Below, one piece after another: positions 40,381-48,583 of a DNA stretch of 64,000 nt. Every line of letters begins with the position of its first letter. Position 1 is the first letter of the stretch. The stretch spans positions 62,001 through 126,000 of the forward strand of contig NZ_CDBI01000079.1 of assembly GCF_000820025.1 (NCBI RefSeq), read 5' to 3'. The stretch comes from Aeromonas popoffii. Lineage in GTDB: Bacteria; Pseudomonadota; Gammaproteobacteria; Enterobacterales; Aeromonadaceae. Below the pieces are notes generated by a model. It did not search any database. It had not been told where the DNA came from and saw only the letters and a program-made list of their open reading frames with translations. Position numbers and translations under genes: made by a program.

Positions 40381-41025
40381 TCAGTCGTCCTTGATATCGA
40401 GCTGCTGCAGGGCGATAACTGCCTGAGTGCGGTTCTTGACCCCGAGTTTTCTGAAGATGGCGGTGATATGGGCCTTGATGGTGGCTTCGGAAACGTTGAG
40501 CTCCCAGGCGATCTGCTTGTTGAGGCTGCCATCGCGCAGCATCACCAGCACCTTGTATTGTTGGGGGGTGAGGCTGGCGAGCTTGCTGGCGAAATCGGGG
40601 CCATCTTCGGACTCGGGATGCAGCGAGATGCCGGCCGGCACCCAGTTATCCCCTCCGATCACCGTATTGAGGGCGCTGACCAGCTCCTTCATGGGCACGG
40701 ATTTGGGGATGAAACCCAGCGCCCCGAGCCGCAACACCTGCTGGATGATGGCGGGATCCTCCGAGGCGGAGACCACGACGATGGGCAGATCCGGGTGCTG
40801 GCCGCGCAGGTGAGCGAGGCCGGAGAAGCCGTTGGCGCCCGGCATTTTGAGATCGAGCAGCAACAGGTCCACCTCCGGGTGTTCCCCCAGCAGGCTGGTC
40901 AGACTGTCGATGGAGTCCGCCTCCAGCAGTTGGGCGTCGTTGATGGCCATGTGCACCGCTTGATAGAGGGCGCCCCGAAACAGGGGGTGGTCATCTGCGA
41001 TGACGATGGTAAATTGGCTATCCAT
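40381..41025 (-). CDS. NarL/FixJ family response regulator
   Basis: 214 aa. Receiver domain: acidic pair ADDHPLFRGAL (residues 11-12), phosphoacceptor LLLLDLKMPG (aspartate 58), VVSASED and GFIPKS (lysine). C-terminal LuxR-type HTH: LTPQQYKVLVMLRDGSLNKQIAWELNVSEATIKAHI. There is no sensor kinase gene adjacent, so it is an orphan regulator whose partner lies elsewhere. Targets unknown; the next gene on the strand is the patatin-like lipase. Confidence 0.92.
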   Translation of the reverse strand: MDSQFTIVIADDHPLFRGALYQAVHMAINDAQLLEADSIDSLTSLLGEHPEVDLLLLDLKMPGANGFSGLAHLRGQHPDLPIVVVSASEDPAIIQQVLRLGALGFIPKSVPMKELVSALNTVIGGDNWVPAGISLHPESEDGPDFASKLASLTPQQYKVLVMLRDGSLNKQIAWELNVSEATIKAHITAIFRKLGVKNRTQAVIALQQLDIKDD

Positions 41026-41183
41026 TGCTCACATTGTTGCTAACTGATTGTTTTGGAAAATTAAACTAGCATCGCGCCTCTAGGGGGTCAAACCCGCAGG
41101 CATGCAAATGTGAAGCGAGCGTCGGATGTCGTGCCATCAGGGTCGACATGGTGGTCATGTGAAGCCCGTGCAGGAGGCAAGAG

Positions 41184-41810
41184 ATGGGATCTTTGGTATT
41201 GACGGTGGGCACAGGCTCCACCTGGGCAATGCGTGCTGCGCTGGTGCTCGCCATGAGCGGGTTGGCGTGGCAGGAGCAGGTGTTTGATCTGGAAGATGCC
41301 AAGGCGTTGCAGCGGCTCAAGCGCGTGGGGCCAGCCGGCCTGGTGCCCTGGCTGGATCACGATGGTGTGCGGATACACGACTCGCTGGCCATCGCCGAAT
41401 ATCTCCACGAGCTCTGTCCAGATCGCCGGCTCTATCCCGCGTCCCTGGCCGAACGGGCGCTGGCCCGCAGCCTGTGCGCCGAACTGCACTCGGGTTTTGG
41501 CCAGATCCGCAGCCAGCTGCCCTTCTTCCTGGGGGCGCCGACCCGCAGCGAGCCACCGGTAGAGGCCATCGGCGAGCTGGCTCGTTTGCAGACTGTCTGG
41601 TCCCAGGCGAGGGGGCCCTTCTACTTTGGCGAGGCGGGCATTATCGACGCCTTCTATGCCGTGATGGCCTATCGGCTGGCCAGCTACGGCATCGTGCTGC
41701 CCGGTCAGGCGGGGGTGTATCAGCAGGCGCTGCTGGCTTGGCCTCTGTGGCAGGAGACCCTGCTCAAGGCACGGTTGCAGTGGCCGGTGGCGGCGCGCCA
41801 GTCCCAGTAA
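41184..41810 (+). CDS. Glutathione S-transferase-like protein
   Basis: 208 aa. N-terminal thioredoxin-fold half begins LVLTVGTGSTWAMRAALVL (serine near 12 as probable catalytic residue), GPAGLVPWLDHDGVRIHDSLAIAEYLHE (the cis-proline and glutathione-binding D/E-S motif), then an all-helical C-terminal half with EAGIIDAFYAVMAYRL (capping box). Start ATG 41184 has AGGAGG 7 nt upstream. Substrate unknown. Convergent with the amylase gene. Confidence 0.87.
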   Translation: MGSLVLTVGTGSTWAMRAALVLAMSGLAWQEQVFDLEDAKALQRLKRVGPAGLVPWLDHDGVRIHDSLAIAEYLHELCPDRRLYPASLAERALARSLCAELHSGFGQIRSQLPFFLGAPTRSEPPVEAIGELARLQTVWSQARGPFYFGEAGIIDAFYAVMAYRLASYGIVLPGQAGVYQQALLAWPLWQETLLKARLQWPVAARQSQ

Positions 41811-41831
41811 ACTGTTGCGGGCGGAATAACG

Positions 41832-41860
41832 AGAGAGGGGAGCCAGTGGCTCCCCTCTCT
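41832..41860. terminator. Convergent terminator, GST / amylase
   Basis: AGAGAGGGGAGCC and GGCTCCCCTCTCT form a perfect 13-bp stem with loop AGT between the two stops. The tails are not T-rich on either side. Confidence 0.65.
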
Positions 41861-41885
41861 GTTGGTGGTGAAGGTGGCTTAAGGG

Positions 41886-43997
41886 TTACTTCTGCCGACC
41901 GGCAAAGACGACGACGACCTTGTCATCCCCCTGCTCCCGCACGAAGGCGTAGGGGGCATCCGAGAGTTTCTGGTGACTGCCTGCCGCTACCGCAGGATGA
42001 GCTGCGCGGAACTGGCCGAGTCGCTGCCAGTGTTTGACCAGCTCGGCCTTGTCGCCGTGCCCCAGCTCCTGCCAGTTCATGTCCGAGCGCACGCTCTGGT
42101 CAAAGACGCCGCCATCCTTGGCCAGGCCACGGCCCGACTCGTCGCCGTAGTAGAGCTGGATGCCGCCCGGCAGCAGCATGAAGCTGTTGGCCACCCGCCG
42201 CTGCAGCGGTATGTCCTGATAGTCACCGAAGAACAGCTTGGTATCGTGGGAGCTGATGTAGCTCAGTACGTTGAACTCGGGATCCTGATTGATGCGGCTG
42301 GCGTAGCTGGCATAGGTGGGATCGCTGCCCGCCATGCACTGGGCCTGGGGCAGGGCAAACTCGCGCTGGTAGTCGAAGTTGATCAGCGAATCGAAGCCGT
42401 TCTGGTACCAGAAGTCCTTGGCGACCCCGTGATCCCACACCTCGCCCACCATGTAGAAGGGAAGGTCATCCAGCGCCTTGTCCGGGTTGGTGGCCTTCCA
42501 CTCCTTGAGTGCCGCCGTGCCTGCCTGCTTGAGCCTGGCCCACACCTCGGGCTCCAGATGTTTGACGGTGTCGGCCCGAAAGCCGTCGATGCCGAAGCGG
42601 CGCACCCAGTCGGTGTGCCAGGCGATGAGGTAATCGCTGACGCTGGCATTGGGGATTGCTTTGGCTTTGGTGTCTTTTTTCGCGGCCAGCAGCGGCGGCA
42701 GCCCCACCGGTTTGGTTGATTCGGTCAGAAAATCGGGCAGCCCCGCCACCGAACCGGTCACATCGTCGGTGCCCGGTTGTGGGTAACCGGGCAGACCGGC
42801 CCGCACCCAGCCAGGCCCCCACCATTGGTTCCAGTTCGGGGACTGGTAGTCGATGAACTGGTTGTAGCCATGCCAGTTCAGATCGCCGCTCGGGCGCCAC
42901 TGGTTCCAGACGGTCGGCAGTTTGTCGCTGTTCTGGGTCAGGCTCTCGAGCCCCAGATCCTGCAGATCGGCCAGGGTGGCGTAACCTGCGTGGTTCATCA
43001 CCACGTCCAGAATGATCCGCATGCCGCGCTTGTGGGCTTCGTCCACCAGGGTTTTCAGGCTCTCTTCATCACCATAGTTGGGATCGATTTTGGTGAAGTC
43101 CAGTGCCCAGTAGCCGTGGTAGGCGTAGAAGGGGAAGTTGCCCTGTTCACCACCGCCGATGAAGCCGTGCACCTGCTCCACCATGGGGGTGATCCAGATG
43201 GCATTCATGCCGAGGGACTTGATGTAGTCGAGCTTCTCGGTCAACCCCTTGAAGTCGCCGCCATGCCAGGTAGCCACCTCGTCCTGACCATCCTTCTGGC
43301 GCCCGAAGCTGTGGTCGTTGGCGGGATCGCCGTTGTGGAAACGGTCGGTCAGCAGGAAATAGACGCTGGCCTGATCCCAGCTGAAGGGGGCCGCTTTGGC
43401 TGCTTTGACCGGTTCGAGCAGCAGCAGGCCGCCGCTCTCCTTGGCTGGGGTCAGGGTCAGCTTGCCCTGTTTGACCACCGCCTCCTGTTTCGAGTAGGCA
43501 TCTCGCAACCGGGTGCCGTCGGGCCAGACCCCTTGCAGCGATACAGTGACAGGGCCGCCATCCCACTGGATGCAGGGCTCCTCGGGCGGCTGACGCTTGA
43601 ACTCGCTCTTTTTGGTGGCACGCAGCACCTGGAGGCTGGGGGGATCCGGGTTGAAGGTGAACTGATAGTCCCCTGCCAGCATCACCCGCAGGGTAAAGCT
43701 CTGATCCTTGGTGCAGTTGTCCATGGGTTGCGCCGTGCCGAAGGGGAGCGGCTTGCTCTCGCTCGGGCCAAAGCTGGTGCCGCAACTGTTGCCTGCATCG
43801 CTGATGCGGATCTGGTGGCTCCCCTTGGCAAGGGGATGGGTCAGCGCTACCGGGCCCTTGTTCAGGTGCAGCGGCGTGGCGACTGCTTTGCCGTCCACAT
43901 AGAGATGCACCTCGGGGGCAGCCAGCACCTGGCCGGTCAACAGGGGGCCGCCCAGCAGGGCGAGCCAGAGGGGAGAGAAGCGGGGATCGCGACGCAT
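41886..43997 (-). CDS. Periplasmic/secreted alpha-amylase (MalS-like, GH13)
   Basis: Hydrolyses alpha-1,4 glucans. 703 aa from ATG 43997 (AAGGA 8 nt upstream). Signal peptide ending LTGQVLAAPE, an N-terminal beta domain with the lipid-free Cys pairs, then a GH13 barrel. The four conserved regions are complete: DVVMNH, GFRADTVKHLE (nucleophile aspartate), GEVW (acid/base glutamate) and YISSHD. Large insertions between regions I and II (about 380-500), including a Gly/Pro-rich stretch, are shared with MalS. No maltose operon is adjacent. Confidence 0.9.
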   Translation of the reverse strand: MRRDPRFSPLWLALLGGPLLTGQVLAAPEVHLYVDGKAVATPLHLNKGPVALTHPLAKGSHQIRISDAGNSCGTSFGPSESKPLPFGTAQPMDNCTKDQSFTLRVMLAGDYQFTFNPDPPSLQVLRATKKSEFKRQPPEEPCIQWDGGPVTVSLQGVWPDGTRLRDAYSKQEAVVKQGKLTLTPAKESGGLLLLEPVKAAKAAPFSWDQASVYFLLTDRFHNGDPANDHSFGRQKDGQDEVATWHGGDFKGLTEKLDYIKSLGMNAIWITPMVEQVHGFIGGGEQGNFPFYAYHGYWALDFTKIDPNYGDEESLKTLVDEAHKRGMRIILDVVMNHAGYATLADLQDLGLESLTQNSDKLPTVWNQWRPSGDLNWHGYNQFIDYQSPNWNQWWGPGWVRAGLPGYPQPGTDDVTGSVAGLPDFLTESTKPVGLPPLLAAKKDTKAKAIPNASVSDYLIAWHTDWVRRFGIDGFRADTVKHLEPEVWARLKQAGTAALKEWKATNPDKALDDLPFYMVGEVWDHGVAKDFWYQNGFDSLINFDYQREFALPQAQCMAGSDPTYASYASRINQDPEFNVLSYISSHDTKLFFGDYQDIPLQRRVANSFMLLPGGIQLYYGDESGRGLAKDGGVFDQSVRSDMNWQELGHGDKAELVKHWQRLGQFRAAHPAVAAGSHQKLSDAPYAFVREQGDDKVVVVFAGRQK

Positions 43998-44160
43998 AAG
44001 CCATTCCTTGAGCAAGGGGTAACCGGACCAGATTTCGTCAATGGGGCTCATTCTAGGGGTATGGTGGTGGGCATGGACAGGCAAAGCGCTGATTTGTGAC
44101 CTTAGTTCAAATGGTTACGTTTTCAGAAATGGGAAAGTGTGACACCGGAACGCCGTCCAT

Positions 44161-44186
44161 AAAAAAAGCCGGTCAGTCGACCGGCT
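44161..44186 (-). terminator. Intrinsic terminator of the gtr-like operon
   Basis: On the minus strand AAGCCGGTC and GACCGGCTT form a 9-bp stem with a 4-nt loop, ending in a T-run opposite 44161-44166. It is 21 bp beyond the last gene. Confidence 0.9.
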
Positions 44187-44206
44187 TGTTGGTGCAGGTT
44201 ATCACC

Positions 44207-45367
44207 TCAGACGGTGAAGAACTTGAAGTTGACGAAGGCCACCGCGATGAAGGAGGCCACCATGCCGCTGATGCAAAGCACGGCTGGGCGAATGGCAGGC
44301 CAGCGATGGGTCAGCAGGACAATGGCCAGGATGGTCGGATAGAGGCCGAACATGTAGCGCGGCATGGCGTTGAGGCCTGTCATCAGCGGTATGGTGCAGC
44401 AGATGAACATCAAGGTCGCCTCGGCCCAGCGCTTCTGGCTGAACAGATAGAGGTTCAAGGCCCAGCCGAACATCACCATGATGGAGAGGTAGGACTTGCG
44501 ACCACCCAGCTCGAAGCCGCTCAGCCACCAGTCGAGGGGGCTGTCCATATAACGGCCCCAGGCCACCTGGATATGCTTGAAGGCCAGCGCATCGCCGGTG
44601 AGATGATAGAGGTAGACCATGTAGGCAAACAGGCCGAGCGGGATCATCCAGAGTGCGAACATCACCCGGAAGGCCCGCTCGGTGAAGCGGAAGAACTCGC
44701 GCCAGCCATAGGCCTGCAGGGCCAGGATCAGCACGGGGAACACCATCATGACTCCCAGGTTGCGGGTGCTTGAGATGAACACGCCGAGCAGGGCCACCAT
44801 CAGCCACTGTTCCCGATAGGAGAACAGGAACATCCCCAGCATCAGCGCCATGAACATCGACTCGGTATAACCGGAGACGAAATAGGCGGAGAAGGGAGAG
44901 AAGGCGAGCAGCCAGACGCCGAAGCGGGCAGTCTCGTCACCGAGCTTGAGTTGACGCAGCACCAGCAGTATCAGCGGCAGGCTGGCGAAGAAGGCGATGT
45001 TGGTCACCAGCATCAGGCCGATCAGACTCTCGACGTTGAGCAGGTTGGAGAGCATACCCGACAGGATCGGATAGAGCGGCATGAAGGCCCAGTTGGCTGC
45101 GTTGCCCTTGCTGAGCCAGCGCGGGTAGAGATCATAGCCGTTCTCTATGATGCGCTGGAACCAGACACAGTCGAACTGGCAATAGGCTTGCAGCGGACCG
45201 ATTTCAGGGGAGCCATAGAGCTGGACACCGAAATAGCCTATACCGTACAGCGCCACTCGGCTCAGTACGAAGGCGGCGATGATCATCAGCCAGTCGCGGC
45301 CGCTGATGCGCAGCGACGGGCGATAGGGGCCCACGTTGTCAGGGGTCATAGTTGTCATGTCATTCAT
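44207..45367 (-). CDS. PIG-V-like membrane glycosyltransferase
   Basis: 386 aa, about eleven membrane helices. The first lumenal loop contains CQFDCVWFQRIIENGYDLYPR, the D-x-x-W-Y/F region typical of the PIG-V/GT-C mannosyltransferase group, followed by ANWAFMPLYPIL and SGYTESMFMALML. As a GT-C enzyme it should use a lipid-linked sugar on the periplasmic face. It follows gtrA with a one-base stop/start overlap (TGATG), so it occupies the place of the type-specific GtrC transferase in a three-gene gtr unit. Sugar and acceptor unknown. Confidence 0.82.
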   Translation of the reverse strand: MNDMTTMTPDNVGPYRPSLRISGRDWLMIIAAFVLSRVALYGIGYFGVQLYGSPEIGPLQAYCQFDCVWFQRIIENGYDLYPRWLSKGNAANWAFMPLYPILSGMLSNLLNVESLIGLMLVTNIAFFASLPLILLVLRQLKLGDETARFGVWLLAFSPFSAYFVSGYTESMFMALMLGMFLFSYREQWLMVALLGVFISSTRNLGVMMVFPVLILALQAYGWREFFRFTERAFRVMFALWMIPLGLFAYMVYLYHLTGDALAFKHIQVAWGRYMDSPLDWWLSGFELGGRKSYLSIMVMFGWALNLYLFSQKRWAEATLMFICCTIPLMTGLNAMPRYMFGLYPTILAIVLLTHRWPAIRPAVLCISGMVASFIAVAFVNFKFFTV

Positions 45368-45738
45368 CAGGCAAATACCCAGATCCTGGAGAGGAGGTAG
45401 GTGAGCACGGTGACTGTCAGGGTGGCGATCACCACAGGCAGCAGACCGGAAAGACCTGCAAACAGCAGACCGCTCAATATCAGGTTTCTCACCGCCAGCG
45501 AGAAGAGTGCGACCAGCAAGAATTTGCCGATGGCGCCCTGTTTCTGGAAGGTGATGTAACGATGGCCAAAGAATGAGAACCAGAAGGCAATCATGAAGGC
45601 GATGGTCGTGACCCAGTGCTCAGAGATGGTGGGCCAGGTGTGGAACAGCGCGATAGAGGTGCCAAGGTCGACGAGGGTTGCCCCCCCGCCGACCAGACCG
45701 AACCGAAACAGGCGCCAGAATTCCTCGCGGGATATCAT
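45367..45738 (-). CDS. gtrA: GtrA family lipid-linked sugar flippase
   Basis: 123 aa, four membrane helices: FWRLFRFGLVGGGATLVDLG, then FMIAFWFSFFGHRYITF (the conserved N/G-x-x-x-x-R-Y/F-x-T/V-F motif). GtrA proteins are thought to flip undecaprenyl-phosphate-linked glucose to the periplasm. It overlaps gtrB by 4 bp (ATGA) and the PIG-V-like gene by 1 bp, so all three are translationally coupled. Confidence 0.9.
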   Translation of the reverse strand: MISREEFWRLFRFGLVGGGATLVDLGTSIALFHTWPTISEHWVTTIAFMIAFWFSFFGHRYITFQKQGAIGKFLLVALFSLAVRNLILSGLLFAGLSGLLPVVIATLTVTVLTYLLSRIWVFA

Positions 45739-46799
45739 TGAGGCGCTTGCTCCTGCTGGTCGTCAGTGACTTTTACTGTGGCCGCTTTCTTGCCGGTGCC
45801 CTTCTTGCTGCCAGTCGCCGCGCCGTCCTGTGTTTGCGCTTCATCCTGTTTGGCATACTGGCCGTACACCCCTTCAATCAGGTAGACGGGGCGCTGCTTC
45901 ACTTCCACAAACATGCGACCTATGTACTCGCCTATGATGCCAAGCGACAGCAGCTGGATGCCGCCGAGAAAGAGCACCACTGACATCAGGGAGGCGTAGC
46001 CCGGCACGTCTATGCCGAAGAAGACCACCTGGGTCACTATCTTGAGGATGTAGAGGAAGGCGACGAAGGAGACGCCGACCCCGACGTAGCTCCACACCCG
46101 CAGCGGCCAGCTGGAGAAGCTCATCAGGCCATCGAGGGCGAAGTTCCACAGCTTCCAGTAGTTGAACTTGGTTTCACCGGCGTGACGGGCTGGGCGCTCG
46201 TAAGGCACGCCGACGGCGCGAAAACCGGCCCAGGCAAACAGCCCCTTCATGAAGCGGTTGCGCTCGGGCAGTTGCTTGATCGCCTCGACCACTCGGCGGT
46301 CGATCAGGCGGAAGTCACCGGCGTTTTCCGGCAGCTTGGTGCTGGTGGAGAGGGCGTTGAAGAAACGGTAGAAGCCGCCTGCGGTGAGGCGCTTCATCGC
46401 GGTATCTGCGCTGCGATCCACCCGGATGCCATAGACGGTGTCATAGTCACCTGTCTGCCACAGCTTGACGAATTCGAGGATCAGGGCCGGGGGATCCTGC
46501 AGATCCACGTCCATCGGCACGATGGCATCGCCCTTGGCATGATGCAAGCCGGCGGTCATGGCCGCTTCCTTGCCGAAATTGCGCGCCAGGTTGACCAGGG
46601 TTACCCGGGGATCGCGGGTAATGGCCTGCTCAATCACTTCACGGGTGCGGTCACGGCTGCCGTCATTGACGAACACTATCTCCAGTCGATCCTTGAGGGG
46701 TGCCAGTTCGTTATCTATCGCGTTGATGAAGGCATCTATGCTCTCTTCCTCGTTGTATACGGGAACGATCAGAGAGAGTCGAAAATCGGAATGCGACAT
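45735..46799 (-). CDS. gtrB: GtrB-like undecaprenyl-phosphate glycosyltransferase
   Basis: GT2 enzyme that loads a sugar onto undecaprenyl phosphate at the cytosolic face. 354 aa. SLIVPVYNEEESIDAFI start, FVNDGSRDRT, DVDLQDPP (metal-binding D-x-D region) and RNRFMKGLFAWAGFR, then two C-terminal helices (about 235-255 and 270-295) typical of GtrB/DPMS. An extra C-terminal tail of about 35 residues is Lys/Gln-rich. It is the second gene of the operon, 57 bp after the unknown membrane protein. Confidence 0.9.
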   Translation of the reverse strand: MSHSDFRLSLIVPVYNEEESIDAFINAIDNELAPLKDRLEIVFVNDGSRDRTREVIEQAITRDPRVTLVNLARNFGKEAAMTAGLHHAKGDAIVPMDVDLQDPPALILEFVKLWQTGDYDTVYGIRVDRSADTAMKRLTAGGFYRFFNALSTSTKLPENAGDFRLIDRRVVEAIKQLPERNRFMKGLFAWAGFRAVGVPYERPARHAGETKFNYWKLWNFALDGLMSFSSWPLRVWSYVGVGVSFVAFLYILKIVTQVVFFGIDVPGYASLMSVVLFLGGIQLLSLGIIGEYIGRMFVEVKQRPVYLIEGVYGQYAKQDEAQTQDGAATGSKKGTGKKAATVKVTDDQQEQAPQ

Positions 46800-46855
46800 G
46801 AAAACTTCCTTATTTGGAAAATTATTTTATAAAACAGCGTATTGGATAATACGTC

Positions 46856-47401
46856 TTACTGGGCGACAGTCAGTCGTACCGACTGGACATTGAGAGGTGT
46901 CGGTGCGGACAGTGCCAGGAAGTTGGGACGCTTGGGATCTGATGTCAGCGACTCGCCAGGCAGATTGAGCCGGATCTCGTTGATACCGGCCTTGGCCAGC
47001 TTGATGGTGGTGGTGAAGTCATGGCCCAGGGCCACCTTGAGCAGCGCGCCGGCTTGCGGGCTGTTGACCCGGGCCTGAATGGTCAGCTGTTCGGGCTGTG
47101 CCTGTTGTCTGGGCAGCACGAAGTAGAGGCCACCCTGGCCACTGAGTTCGGTGCCGTCTGCGCTCGGCTTCTTGGCCCAGCCTTCGCTGGAGAGGAAGCG
47201 GCTCGGCTTGGTCAGATTGAGCTCGTTGCCGGGCTGGTAGGTCATGCTGGAGTTGTGTTCCCAGAAGCGGGTTTTGCCTTCCAGGTAATAGAGTTTGTAG
47301 GCCAGGCTCACATTGGGGTGAGCAGCCAGATAGAGGGTGTAAAGGTAGAAGCCACTCAGGGCCATGATGGCAGTCAGAAAACCGAACTTTTTGTACGTCA
47401 T
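46856..47401 (-). CDS. Conserved-looking membrane-anchored protein of unknown function
   Basis: 181 aa. One N-terminal membrane segment (KFGFLTAIMALSGFYLYTLYLA) is followed by a soluble part that should face the periplasm, with beta-rich composition: LTIQARVNSPQAGALLKVALG and NEIRLNLPGES suggest a jelly-roll-like sugar-binding fold, but I recognise no family. First gene of the operon with gtrB, gtrA and the PIG-V-like transferase, so it probably serves the same surface glycosylation. Its promoter side (47402-47520) is notably AT-rich. Confidence 0.7.
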   Translation of the reverse strand: MTYKKFGFLTAIMALSGFYLYTLYLAAHPNVSLAYKLYYLEGKTRFWEHNSSMTYQPGNELNLTKPSRFLSSEGWAKKPSADGTELSGQGGLYFVLPRQQAQPEQLTIQARVNSPQAGALLKVALGHDFTTTIKLAKAGINEIRLNLPGESLTSDPKRPNFLALSAPTPLNVQSVRLTVAQ

Positions 47402-47728
47402 ATCACTCTCTACGCCTCACGATTGGTAGGCTGATTTCGCGCATATGCTAATCCAATTGCAAAAAAAGCATAGTGGATCACAAAAATATATTTGGTCACA
47501 TATTAACCCCTTTCCAGCCAGTGTTCCAAATGTTACTGCTTTGCCTTTTTTATCGCCTGATCCGGCCTTATGCCGCGCGGGGACTGGGCTCATTTTCGAG
47601 CTGAGTCCCTGCTGTCGCAGCGGGCCAGTTCAGACACTGTGCTGACCGTTGCGATCGCTGTGGCGGGATCTGTCGCCATTTTACCAAGGCCGATTTATGA
47701 TGGGGTATCGCCAAGTCAAGGATGACCC
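47402..47728. promoter_or_regulatory. Divergent promoter region, gtr operon / solute-binding gene
   Basis: 327 bp with no supportable gene. The left part (47440-47520) is strongly AT-rich with A-tracts and TGGTCACATATTAA, as expected for a promoter and perhaps a silencing site. The right part returns to normal GC content. No clear -35/-10 pair or known operator could be fixed. Confidence 0.4.
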
Positions 47729-48502
47729 ATGAGGCTGAAACTCTTCTGCTGGACGCTCTGGTTATTGACCCCGCTGGTGTCGGCAAACAGCCTGTGTCCC
47801 TCTCCATTGCGGGTCGGTTATGACAACTGGCCACCCTATCACTATTACGCCAAGGCGGTGGCGACCGCGCCTAAGGTGCTGCAGGGGTTTGCGGTCGAGG
47901 CGCTCAACGCCATACTCCAGCGTCTGGACTGCCAGGCGACCTATGTCGAGCTGCCCTGGAAGCGGGTGTTGCACGGTTTGGATCAGGGCTCGATCGATAT
48001 TGCCATGGAGGCCTATTTCAACGACGAGCGTGGCCGCTATGCCTGGTTCTCCGATGCCTATAACCCGGGGCGCAGCGTGCTCTGGATCCGCAAATCATCC
48101 GTTTATTCCGAATCCGATCTGGCGACCTGGCTGGCCAATGGCCATACCCTGGGGGTCACCAAGGACTACTACTATGGAACTGAAACCGCCGAGCTGGTGC
48201 GCCGTTATGCGGCCCAGGTCAGTGCGGTCAACGATCGGCAAAACTATGGCAAGCTGGTGCGCGGCCGCATCGACGGTTTTCTCGGGGATATTCTGGCGAC
48301 CCCCTGGGGTCTGAAAGAAGAGGGATTGGTCGATCTGATCGTGCCTCACGCCATGCCCGTATATGAGGCACCGACCTTTTTCATGTTCAGCAAGAAGCGG
48401 CTGTCGCCCGCATTTGTCAAGGCGTTCAATCGGGAGTTGACTGAATTTAGAGCAACCAATGAGTATGACGTTATCTGGCGGCGCTACGCGCCCGCCAGCT
48501 AG
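47729..48502 (+). CDS. Periplasmic solute-binding protein, family 3
   Basis: 257 aa with a signal peptide (MRLKLFCWTLWLLTPLVSA). The mature part starts CPSPLRVGYDNWPPYHYY, then LQGFAVEALNAILQRLDCQ and RGRIDGFLGDILATPWG: the SBP_bac_3 fold that binds polar amino acids or similar. No permease or ATPase gene is adjacent, as is common for the orphan members of this branch in Aeromonas and Shewanella, so ligand and role are unknown. Start ATG 47729. Confidence 0.85.
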   Translation: MRLKLFCWTLWLLTPLVSANSLCPSPLRVGYDNWPPYHYYAKAVATAPKVLQGFAVEALNAILQRLDCQATYVELPWKRVLHGLDQGSIDIAMEAYFNDERGRYAWFSDAYNPGRSVLWIRKSSVYSESDLATWLANGHTLGVTKDYYYGTETAELVRRYAAQVSAVNDRQNYGKLVRGRIDGFLGDILATPWGLKEEGLVDLIVPHAMPVYEAPTFFMFSKKRLSPAFVKAFNRELTEFRATNEYDVIWRRYAPAS

Positions 48503-48583
48503 TAAAGTCGTTGGCATTCACGCATCATGAGCGCCTTGACCACCGGGTCTGACAGGCTGAAGTAAACCGATCTTGAGGTAAGC

